Source: Tribonema minus (taxonomy: Eukaryota > Sar > Xanthophyceae > Tribonematales > Tribonemataceae). Taken from it: a DNA stretch of 64,000 nucleotides. Positions 43,529 through 55,500 of the stretch are shown here, one piece after another. The notes below the pieces were generated by a model, which saw only the letters and a program-made list of their open reading frames with translations, was not told the origin of the DNA and did no database searches. The stretch covers positions 434,001-498,000 of the forward strand of contig JAFCMP010000517.1 of assembly GCA_017506865.1 (NCBI GenBank), given 5' to 3'. How positions within the stretch are numbered: the first letter of the stretch is position 1; every line of letters starts with the position of its first letter. The translations under genes and the position numbers were made by a program.

Positions 43529-46500
43529 ATGGGGGACCGCGAGGATGGCGGAAAGCGGATGGACTCTCGGGTTGAGTACATTCGCAACCGCGCCCTCAGC
43601 ACTTTCCCAAAGATGGCGGGGCCTAAGTTTGAGAAGGGCTGGACCGCAGAGGACTCGCAGACGAAACTGCTGGAGTTCCTGGATGGTTCCGACCTCACCA
43701 AGCCCTTCCTGTACTGCCCGGACACCATCCGGCTAGACACGGGCATGCCCAAAAAGCTGCCCAAGGGGAAGTCCCTGGTCTTCATCAAGATCAACGACGG
43801 CAACCCCATCGCCGCCGACAGGATCAGCGCGGAGGTGCTCGCGGTGGAGGTGGGGGGCAGCACCCCCTTTGAGCACGTGGAGCTGATGGCGCAGGAGGTC
43901 TTCCTCCCAGTGCTCAGCAACGGCCCCAACCAGGCGCGGTGGGGCGAGGTGCCCACGCGCGAGATCATGGACAAGTTCTACTCGTTCCTGTCCAGCAGCA
44001 CCATACTGTGCGGCCAGATCCGCGGCGAGACGCGCCTGCCGATGCCGCCCATGGACGTCGGCAGCGGCGCTCAGCAGGGCAAGAACCGCATCTCGCTGCT
44101 GGAGGGGGCCATCATCACCTGGACCAAGCAGATCAAGAGCGTGCTCAAGCAGGACCCGGAGGGGCAGCTCAAGCAGGGCATGCACCCGACGCCGGACGTG
44201 GAGATTGAATTCTGGAAGTCCAAGGCCAGCAACCTCAACTCCATCTTCGAGCAACTTCAAGGGCCGAGCATCCGGCGCGTGCTGCGCGCGCTCGACCAGA
44301 GCAAGAGCACCTACTGCACGACGTTCGCGCGGCTGTGCAAGGAGGTCTTCACGGCGCGGCTCGAGGCGAACGACAACATCAAGTACCTGCGCACGCTCGA
44401 GGACTGGTTCGACAAGCTCAACGGCGAGGCCGATTTCCCGCGCCTGCTGGAGCTGTTCAAGCCCATGATGCACATCATCCTGCTCATCTGGAAGAACAGC
44501 AAGCACTACAACACGCCGGCGCGGCTCGTGGTCCTCATGCGCGAGATCTGCAACTCGCTCATCGCGCAGGCGTGCAAGTACAGCAGCGGCGAGCAGGTCT
44601 TCGCGCTCATCGAACAGGACGACGCCGCCAAGGCCGTGGAGCAGTTGAAGATGACGCTCCTCGTCTGCAGCAGCTTCAAGTCCACATACTTTGACTACAA
44701 GGCGACGGCCAACGCGGAGTGCCCCGCGAACCCCTGGCGCATCCAGAACAACGCGCTGTTCATGCGCCTCGACTCGTTTCTCGAGCGCTGCCACGACATC
44801 CTCGACCTCACGCAGACGATCGTCCAGTTCAGCAAGCTGTCCAAGATCGAGATCGGCGGCACCAAGGGCAGCGCGCTCACGGCGAGCATCAAGCAGATCC
44901 ATGCGGACTTCGAGGGCGCCGTGGGGCGCTTCAAGTGCGTGCCGTACGACATGACGGACGTCGCCGCCAAGCAGTTCGACGACGACTTCTACGCCTTCCA
45001 CTGCACGGTGAAGGAGCTGGAGCACCGCCTCGGCGCCGTCGTCTCGCTCGCGTTCGATGACTGCTCCACCGTCTACGGCCGCTTCAAGCTCCTCGACTCC
45101 TTCGAGGGCCTGCTAGAGCGCCCCATCATACAGGACGAGTTGGAGAAGAAGTACGTGGGGCTGGTCCAGAGCTACGGCGCGGACCTGCGCCTCGTGCAGG
45201 AGCTCTTCCTGCACTACCGCGAGGCGCCGCCGATATCGTGGAACCTGCCGCCGATCGCCGGCGCGCTGGCGTGGTGCCGCGGTCTGGTGGAGCGCATATG
45301 CATACCCATGGGGAAGCTGCAGCAGCTGGATCGGAGCATACTGGACAGGGAGGAGGCCAAGGAGGTGAGCGCTGCTGCAACGCGCGCGCGCGCGCGCGCG
45401 AGCGAGAAGTTGAAGTACATGTTAGGCACACTTCAACTGTGACTCTAGCGGTTGGCAGAGGGCTGTGAGAGGTGACAGTGTAGTGGATGTGGGGTTAGTT
45501 GTGAAAGCGCTAAGGGTACAGGTGCCGTGGGTGTTTTGCGTCAGCTGGGTAGAGGGCTTCTGGTCAAACTAGCACCAAGTAAGCGCGGTGAGAGCATTGG
45601 CAATCCTGCTATTAAGTATAACATAAAGACAGGGCAGCGCCATCGCACTGAGCCAAACAGCATTTCTTTAGCTTGCGCAGCTGTCAAGTGGGGATGCACA
45701 CCACACTCACAAGAGCACACCAAGAGTAACAACGCTGAGCATTGCTGTACGTCATTAGCTGTGTGACGTGCGTCACAGAGTTGCCATCCACATCAGCTTA
45801 GTGCAATGATGAGATCATATCATGTGGCCCAGCTGCATGCAGCTTAAGCAGTGGGCAATGAGCAACACTGCTGGTGACCCATGCAGTGCGGCTTGTCCGT
45901 CCTGTTGCCTACGGCTACCATCACACACGTTACCTGCCGCCTTAGGGCCAGGCCGGTTCACAAAGTGTTGAAACTTCTCGCTGATGTTATATCATGCTGA
46001 GCACTGGAGCATTCCATGTTCAACATATTCCTCATGCTCAGTGCTAGCGCCGCAGTGCTCAGTCCCCTTGAGGAAGCTGTTCGCTGATGTGATGTTATGC
46101 TATATTGAGCATCTGGGCGGCATGCATACTGTGAGCACGCAAAGCCGTGCGCCGCTTGCGCGCACATGTCTCACGTTGTGAATTTTTTTTTTTTTTTTGC
46201 CCATAAGGCATGCGTTCTGTGACACTGACAGTCCCAGAGCAGGGCTCAATCATGAATTATGACATTCTGTTCTGCTAAACACTATGCGCTTATCATGCAA
46301 ACAACCTTGCAGAGCACTGCTGCGTGCTGTGCGCCGTTACCCCCGGAGATCTTTCCGTACAACTACCGACAGATCTGCTTACCATTGGCACAACAGCTGT
46401 ACTTGTTAATATTCATATTACAAGTAAGGATTGACGTTACAGATGGTGAAATCATACTTAAACATGAGTCTCACTGGTGCCACCGTCGCCACTGCCACGC

Positions 46501-49500
46501 GCGCGCGCAGGTGGCCAAGGTGTACAACACCATCATGTCAACGCTCAACGACTACGAATCCCAGAAGATCGAGGAGTGGGGGCGCGACGTCGAGGCCAGC
46601 TCCCAGGCCAAGCTCAAGCTGCCGCTGCTGGTGCGCGACGGGGAGCGTCAACTTCTCAGCGTCAACTTCGACGCCGCGCTGGTGAAGTTGCTGCGCGAGG
46701 TCAAATACTTCCTGCTGCTCAACCTCAACGTCCCGGAGTCCGCGCTGAGGATCTACGACCAGGTGCGCGGCATTGTTCAGCGGTGGTTGTGGCAGTGCTC
46801 AGCAATTGTGTGGTGGCGCTGCTCGTTAATCAAACTGTCGCAGTGCTCGGTGATGGTGGTGGCTGAGCTCAGGGTAATGTGATTGATTGGCGAGGGTCAT
46901 GTAACCCTAACCCTAAACCTAGCTCTACCCTTAAACCTTGGCAGCACTGCGCAGTAAGTCATTGTGGCACACTTCTGCGTGATGGTGGTCGCATTGCTCA
47001 GTAGCGGCTGTGGCATTGCTCCGTGGTGGCATCGATCAGCAATGGTGGTGATGGCACTGCTCACCAATAATCGTCGCACCGCTCAGTGATGATGGTGGCG
47101 TTGCTCAGCAACGGTGTGAGGCGGCGCTGTCCATTGATGCACGACACGCGCGCTGCGATCATTGCCCCAGTGCTTAGCTGAGCGCTGCTGACACCACGCC
47201 AATGTATGCATGTATGTATGCTGTGGCCCGCCCGAGCGGCAGCACGCAACACTGGTGCCACAACTGCAGCAGCTCAGTGTAGCGGAGCACACTGGTTGAT
47301 GCCACACGCCATGTATATGATTACACCGTGCAAACAACACGCCACGTGCGATGTGATCGTGGCCCCAGTGGCCTCTAGCTGAGCACTGCTGACAATACGC
47401 GGCGTATGTATCCATGTATGTATGTATATATGCCTTGCAGGTGGAGACATTCCGGCGCTGGACGGGCAACCTTGAACTGGTCGTCAACATCAACAACGAG
47501 GTGCTGCAGGAGCTGCTGCCCGTGGAGAAGCCGCTGGTGCGGCCGTACCTGGACAAGTTTGACAAGGCCGTGGCGCAGGGCGTGGGGCAGCTGAGCTGGC
47601 GCAGCGACGGCGCCGCCATCGAGGAGTTCATCGCTGCGTGCACGGAGCAGGTCGGTTGCGCGCCGTGTGGTAATGGCGGTACTGTAATGTCAGGCGGTAA
47701 TGGCGGTAATGTCAGGCAGTGTATGTCTGATTCGGCTGTTGATTTCATTATTCGGTGTTTATTGCCGTGCGCACGGAGCAGGCCACAGGCGCGTAACGCA
47801 ATGAGTTGGCGTCAGCGGAGCGCTTTGATTCGGCCCTAACCCTAACCCTATGCCAGGTTTGAGTGGGATGCTAGGGGTAGCGTAGCGGCGCGGTGGAGCA
47901 TTGCGCTGCTGGTGCAGTTTTGCTGCTAAGTTCATCGTCGCATGCAAGCAGGTTAGGATTGCGGCGCGCTGATTTAACAGGCAGCCAGGCTTAGAGTAGA
48001 GCGCAGGACTAGCGTAGCTGTACCTCTTGCCGCCAGAGCACGCGACGCTGTTGTTGCGCGCATCGGAACCTGCACGTGCACATTTGCCCAGACCCTTCTT
48101 TCACTGACCTAACCCTAGCCCTAACCCTTGCCTGCACCCTAACCCTAATCCATGCTGGGGGGCGCACCCATCCTCACCTCAGCCCTGACCCGCCACTAGC
48201 CCTAACCCTAACCCTCTTCATGGCCTGTGCGAGGCATGCTTTGCGGACAACCCTAATCCTAGCCCTACCTCTAGCCCTGACTTACCCTAACCCTGACCGT
48301 TGCTGTTACTGGCAGGTGCGTGGCGTGCACGAGGTGGCGCACTGCATAACACTCAACCCTAACCCTAGCCCTTCACTGACCCTAACCCTAACTGCTGTTG
48401 GTACCGGCAGATGTGCGGCGTGCACGAAGTCGCGCGCTGCATGAAGCGCAACCCTAACCCTACATAACCCTTGACTGACCCTAGCCCTACCCCTTGTTAC
48501 TGGCAGGTGCGCGGCGTGCACGAGGTCGCGCGCTGCATGAAGGCCAACCTGGCCGACGTCCAGCGCGTTCTCAAGACGTGGGACGAGCCGCTCATGGAGC
48601 GCAAGCCCAAGCCCGTGGATCGCGACGAGTTTGAGCGCGGCCTCAAGAACTGCCGCACCGCGCGCTACGCCGCCATCAAGGAGGGCGGGCGCGAGATTCA
48701 CAACATGCTCAAGGAGACCAACAAGGTCTTGCGCTGCAGGTGCGTGTGTGTTTGCGGGGGAAGAAAGGGGGGGGGGGGGGGGGGGGCGCAATGCTGGCAG
48801 CAGCCTTGAAGGTAGCCTGAAACTGTAAGTTCTGTCACTTCAACTCCTGCCTTTCCCTTCTATCTGTGATGAACTATATGTGTAAATGTCGAAGCGAAGC
48901 AGCTGCTCTTAAAGCTAAAGGCATAGACTGCAATGACAAGAAGTGACGCCCCCCCCCTCCCCCTCCCCCTCCCCGCCGCCCCCCCCCCGCCTCCGCCGCG
49001 CGCGCAGCAACGCATCCCCCGACTGGCGCGCCTACGTGGACTTTGTCAACAATGTCGTGGTCGACGGCCTGGCCAAGTGCGTCTCCGGCTCCCTCGCCTT
49101 CCTCCTGGACCAGATCGACGCCGACGCCATGCGCCGCGCCGGCCTCCTGCCCATGCTGGAGATCAAGATGGAGCTGAGCGATGAGGACGTGGTGTTCACG
49201 CCAGAGGTCGGCACGCCGCCGCCGGGGGGGGGGCGCGGCGGCGGCGGCGGCAAGAGCGTGCGCGAGCTCGTGCACGGCTGGGTGGGCGGGTTTCTGCAGG
49301 TGGGCGGTTGCGCGGGGGGGGGGGGGGGGGCAGATGCGGCAGTGCTCAGGGGGGGGGGGGCTTGAAGGGTGATGCTGCGTATCAGTGGCTAGGGCTAGGG
49401 TGCATGCGTGCGACAGCTGGGGTGCTTGCATGCGGTAGCAGCAGTAGGGCTGGCGCTGCCAAGAGGTTGTTAGGGTCGGGTTTAGCACTGCCGACATGGC

Positions 49501-52500
49501 TAAGGCCGGGCTCAGGTCTCAGCATGAACCTTAGTTGTATGCGCCTGTTTCTGGCTCACGGTTGCATACTACTGGCACACAATGCCAATACTCACAATGT
49601 GGTGACCTCAACCCCCCCCCCCCCCCCCCCCCCCCTGCGTGCACACCCAGGTGGCCAACCTGTTCAAGCGGCTGGACAACGAGGGCTCGTACCTGCGCGA
49701 GATGACCAGCGACGTCGCCGTGCAGTCCCTGCTGGCGCAGCTCAACGACGCGCTCGCAGACAGCGAGGCCGCCGCCGACACGCTGCGCGCCGCGTACGAC
49801 AAGTACTCCTTCCTGTGGCGCACGCCCATGGAGTCGCACTTCGCGGCGTTCTGCGAGGACGCCGTCGTCGAGACGGCGCTCGGCCAGCGCCTCACCGACA
49901 CGCGCAAGTTCGAGGAGGCGATCCGCAAGTACGAGGGCGTGCAGGCGGCGGTGAAGAGGCTCGCTTCGCCGCAGGACGTGGGCTGGCTGCGCATCAACGT
50001 CACGCCCATGAAGCAGGCGCTGCTCACGTGGAGCGCCAAGTGGGCGCACGTCTTCACCTCGCACCTGCAGCGCACGCTCGTGGAGAAGCTCAGCGCGCTG
50101 GACAGGTGAGCCGCGGAGCGATGCTGCGTGCCTCGCACGTGTCAGTGCTCAGTATTAATGTTGTGTCAGTGCTCAGCGCTATGGTTGTAGCGTGTTTGCC
50201 TTGCACCCACGCTCGTGGAGAAGCTCAGCGCGCTCGACAGGTGAGCGCTGCTGCTGCCTCGCGCGCAACAGTTGTTTTCAGTGATGATGTTGTGTCAGTG
50301 CTCAGCTGGTGGTGACGTGTTCGCGTCGCGCCGCACTCGTCTCAAGCCAACCCTAACCCTTACCCTCAGTCCAGAAGCTCAGCGCGCTCGACAGGTGAAC
50401 ATTGAGCGTTGCTGCCTGTGTGGGTGAGCTCAGCGCTGCGGTGATGACGTGACAGTGCTCAGAGCCAGGGCGTCCCCCTCTTGCGGCCTTCTTGGTGATT
50501 CATCCGTGATCGTTGATGATCGACTTATGAATTTATGATTGACTGAAGGTTCATGGCGTTGTGGAGGGTCAGGCGGCGCTCATGCTGGCTATGGACAACC
50601 ATACCCATTGAATCCATGAACATCAATTAATGATCCATTACTATACTGCTGATTTGAATGAATTCCAGGTTTGTGGCATCAACGTCGCGCGGCCTCGACG
50701 CCGAAGTCGCAGAGGGCGCCGAGGGCAAGGTCGCGCCCATGCTGGTGTTGCGCAACCATACCCAATTCAATTCATGAATGTTGACGAATGATCGGTACAC
50801 GTACTGCTGTCGTGAATGAATTTCAGGTTTGTGGCGTCAACGTCGCGCGGCCTCGACGCCGAAGTCGTAGAGGGCGCGGAGGGCAAGGCCGCGCTGATGC
50901 TGGTGATGCGCAACCATACCCATTACAATTCATGAATGTTGATTAATGATCCGTCAATATACACGTACTGCTGTCGTGAAACAATTCCAGGTTTGTGGCG
51001 TCAACGTCGCGCGGCCTCGATGCTGAAGTCGTAGAGGGCGCCGAGGGCAAGGCCGCGTTGATGCTGGTGATGCGCGACATTGCCGACGTGCGCAAGGCCA
51101 TGGACTCCACGCAGGAGATGTTTGAGCCGCTGCGCCAGACGGTCGTCCTGCTCAAGCAGCACGGCGTAGACGTCACCGGGGTCATGGTCGGGGAGGGGAC
51201 GCCGCGCGAGGTCCAGGTGCGTGCGCATGTGCATACATGAATGTATGTCCACAACATGTAGTATATACTTGAATGAAGTATACTTCAATGAAGTACATGA
51301 CGGCGTGGACGTCACCGGGGTCGTAGTTGGGGAGGGGACGCCGCGCGAGGTCCAGGTGCGCGCGCATTATGCAGTGCATGTGCATACATGCATGGTCAGG
51401 GTGAGGGTGAGGGTTAGGGTTAGAGTTAGGTTAGGATTAACACTTCAGTGAAGTATATGAGGTGTACAACAGTGTGTGCTTTGACATGTGGCAAAGACGT
51501 AGAGTGTGTCCGGAGCAGGTGGTGTTTCGGTGCGTAATTGATGTTGCGGGGTTGTTAGCGACGGCGGGAGGGGCTGGCCCAATGAATAGACTGGCAGTTG
51601 AAGTGTAATGTAGTGGACTGTGCAGTTGAAGTGCGAGGGGGCAGGGGACGCCGCGCGAAAAGTCTGGATGCACATGTGTAGATCTGAAGTTGAAGTGTGA
51701 CCTTTGTACAATGAGGTCACCAGCATGCAGCATGAAGATCTGCTGCCAGCGCTCTGTGACTTGTTCGATGTGCGCGTATGTCTATCAAAAGTTTGCAGTA
51801 TCGCATACGGTTGTGCGCAGCCGTGTACAATGAGGTAGGTAGGTAGGTAGGTAGGTAGGTAGGTAGGTGCGTACCTCCTGAGCACTGCTGCGCGCCCTGA
51901 CATAACATGCGCTATTATGTTGCCTTGCCGCACTGGCGGTACAAGAATACAGGGCCACCTGTTGTGGCATCTGGTGTGGAAGTTGTTTTATGAATAGTAA
52001 TCCCTCGACTTCAACTTGACTTACAGCCTTCAGGTACATGATCATCACTTCTTGTAGTCCCGTTGCATCCCACACAGTCAAGTTCATATATGCATCATTA
52101 TTTGTTACAACGTTACAACTTGCTCAACTTACACGATTGTGCCTCATCGCTCTTATGCACAGGACTACCTGGAAGAGGCCCCCATGGCGTGGGACGCACT
52201 CGTGAAAAAGACCTTCCGCAAGAAGGAGGAGATCCTGCCCCTGCAAATGGCGGAGGTCGATGCCCTCAAGGTCGAGCTCGAGTCCTTCTACCTGAGCATG
52301 CGCGAGTTCCGAAGCGCGTTCCGTTCGGAGGCGCCGTTTGCGTTCAGCGGCACCATCGAGGAGGCCTACGCGCGCATGGAGATGCACGCCCTCAAGCTCG
52401 TAGAGAAGGAGGCGCAGGTGAGGTTGAGCGCTGCTGCTGCTGAGCACTGCTGCTCCCTGCTGCTGCGCCTGCTGCTGCTGCTGGTGCCGCTGCTGCTGTT

Positions 52501-55500
52501 GAGCGTCGCTGATTGATAGTGGTGAGCGCGGTAAAGATGCGCACGCTCGCGCGCGCCGAGAAGAACGTGTGGGTGCTGAGCAGTGCTGCCGCTGTTTGCT
52601 GAGCGATGCTGCACGTGCTCGACAGCATTGAGAGGTGACGAGCACTGCTGCCGAGCACTGCTGCTGATGATGATGTCCCTAAATGTGCTGAGCAGGGGTG
52701 GGTTTGGAGCAGTCTGTGGGACAGAGTAGCGCGTTCGTGATCTCCCTGCGAAGGCCGATCTACTTTGAGTCTAGGCGCTCAGGCATATGCAGAGGGGGTC
52801 TCGGCAGGTGCTGAGCAATGCCTTGTCTAGCTAGAGGCTAGCATTTGCATATTTGCGATCGTATTGCATGCTGTTATTGGTTTGAGCACACCGCCACTGC
52901 CTGCCTGGTTGAAGTTGAAGCAAGCTGATACAATGATGGTCAGTTGGTGGAGTGCATCACGAAACGACACTGAGCTGCCTGGCTGAAGCAAGCTCATGCA
53001 TCCACCTATGAGTGCATCACGTGATGACGCTGGATTTGAATAACCCCTTTGCCCTGCGAGACCAGCAGGCGCCCAAGCAGGGATGCAATGGCTCAACAAC
53101 ACTTTAAGTAAAGGCAAAGTAAACAAGAACTCAAATGAAGCCGCATATGCGCACTTGTGTGTGTCTCCTCAGGTGCGGCGCTACAACGAGCTGGAAGACC
53201 TGTTTGAGCTGCAGATGAGCAAGTACCCCGAGACGCGTGAGACGCGTGAGGAGCTGCGCCTGCTCAAGGCGCTCTGGGACTTCAAGGCCATGCTCGCTAG
53301 CGTCTACGCCAGCTGGCGCACTGCACTCTGGACGCAGGTGAGCATCCCTGGGGTTAGGATTAGGGCTAGGGTTAAGGGGAGGTTTTGAAAGTCGTATCGC
53401 AACATTTGGCGGAGTGTTGCTGGAGTGAGCAGAGCTGGCCCTAACATCGGCGTTGTATGCATCTCACAGATTTCAAACAGAGTCGCACGCGCACGGAGTG
53501 CTATGAAGATGGCACATGTAGGGTTAGGATTAAAGTGAGGATCAGCACCTACATGTAGGATTAGGGTTAGGGTTAGTGTTCTCACCTACAAACCGGACCC
53601 ATGCCCTGTGTCAGAGCTAGGGCAAAATTAGGGAGCAGAGTTATGCTTGGTTGGGACCTCATAAAGTGCATTGAGATGTCAGAGGTGCACGCTGCATCAC
53701 CGCCGCCAGTGCCAGGTGCTGAATGTGAATACTTTTGAAGTAGAAGAATGTTAGTTCTACTCAACGATTTTAGTAGTAAACAATACGTCATACACGTCTC
53801 ATGCACTCACGCGCGTGCAGGTGGACACGGAGGCCCTGGACGATGCGAACAAGCACGTGCTTAACCACCTGTTCCTCTACTTTGAATTGTTTGCTTTTCT
53901 GCTGATTGTACAGCACATCATACACGTCTCCTGTATGCACGCGCGCACGCGCACGCGCAGGTGGACACGGAGGCTCTGGACGACAATAACAAGCACAAAC
54001 TTCACCAGCTTTACCTGTACTTGGAATCATTTGTTACTCTGCTGATTGTGCAACAAATCACACACATCTCATGTATGCACATGTGCAGGTGGACACGGAG
54101 GCCCTGGACGACGAGAACAAGCACATGCTCAAGCAGCTGCGCAAGCACGGCAGCGACGCCGCCGTCGTCAAGGGCTGGCAGGTCTACCGCGACATCGAGG
54201 AGATGATCAAGGATATGGCCATCGTCCTGCCGCTCGTCAACGACCTCCACAGCCCCGCCATGCGCGACAGGCACTGGCAGAGCCTGGCCAAGGTCTGCCA
54301 CGTGCGCGCCGTGGATCCCAACGACCCCAAGTTTGCGCTTGATGACATGATGGCGCTGCACCTGCACCGGCACGTGGAGGACGTGAGCGAGGTGGTGGAG
54401 ACGGCGCAGAAGGAGCTGAAGATTGAGAACAAGCTGAGCATCATCGAGGCCGCATGGGCCAAGCTCTCGCTGGACTACGTCCCCCACAAGGTATGTGTGT
54501 ATGCAGGGCTATTTGTACTTTTCATTTACTTCGAAGTATTCTCGCTCAGGGCGCGAAAAAGCCCCGACGGTGGATGTCCAGCTTGCAACCAGTATCTACA
54601 TGTGTCTTTGTGAACACCTTGGAGATGTATCGATGCGCATTTCCAATAACTTCCAAACGACATCGCCATACGGCATAGTATATTTGCACTTCACATTCGC
54701 TGTTTCATACGGTGAGTGCACTGGTTGAGAGCTGCGCTGTCGGATCAGCTCCGACTGCACTAGCTCTCCGATAAGTTATGTAGGCACCCACTGTATTGTC
54801 GCTCGGTGAGCATGCTGCGATGGGAGCTGCTGAAAGCGGTGGGTAACACTGGAGCATGCAGTGTGGCGCTGCATTGTAACGAGAGAGCGCCGTCTATTAG
54901 CATTGCTGAGGCCATACCATGATTAGCGTCACCACTGCTCTGTTGCGAACATACCCTGGACATGGAATGTATGGCGTGCGCGAAGTCCTAACCCTAACCC
55001 TAACGCTAAGTGACGACGAGCCGCATAGTCAGCGTAAATAAATGTTGAAGTATAGTGCTTTGAGGTATGGAATATGTATACTCACCTGGCATATGCTGCT
55101 GCGACTTGAAGTCTTGGTCCGGACACGCCCGGTGCTCAGCCTCCCAGCGGCCTGACCATGACGCTGCTTGCTTTTCCCTAATGAACGGCTGCGCACATGT
55201 ATAAGGCGAGTATTCATGTGCAATGAACATCATTAATGTATGTACAACGAACATCATGTATGTACAAGAGCGTGTACACCAATGCGGCCCGCTGTGCATC
55301 GCATCAGCTTCCCACCTCACTCTGTAACTGTCAACCTGTAACTGTAATCGCTGTGCCCCCAGGACACCGAGATGTCAGTCGTCAAGCCCTCCGAGGAGCT
55401 CGTAGAGAGCCTCGAAGCGCACCAGATGGAGCTTCAAACCATGGTCGGCATGGGCAAATTTGTCGACTTCTTCAGAAACCGCGTCAACCACTGGCAGTCC

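Noticed and set aside
43733-45025. 430-codon open frame antisense to dynein exon 1
   Set aside because: It mirrors the GC-rich codons of a clearly conserved dynein tail; its translation is Leu/Ala/Val/Arg-rich with no domain.
49308-50315. 335-codon plus-strand open frame of Arg/Gly/Ala-rich sequence
   Set aside because: It runs from an intron through dynein exon 6 in the wrong frame.
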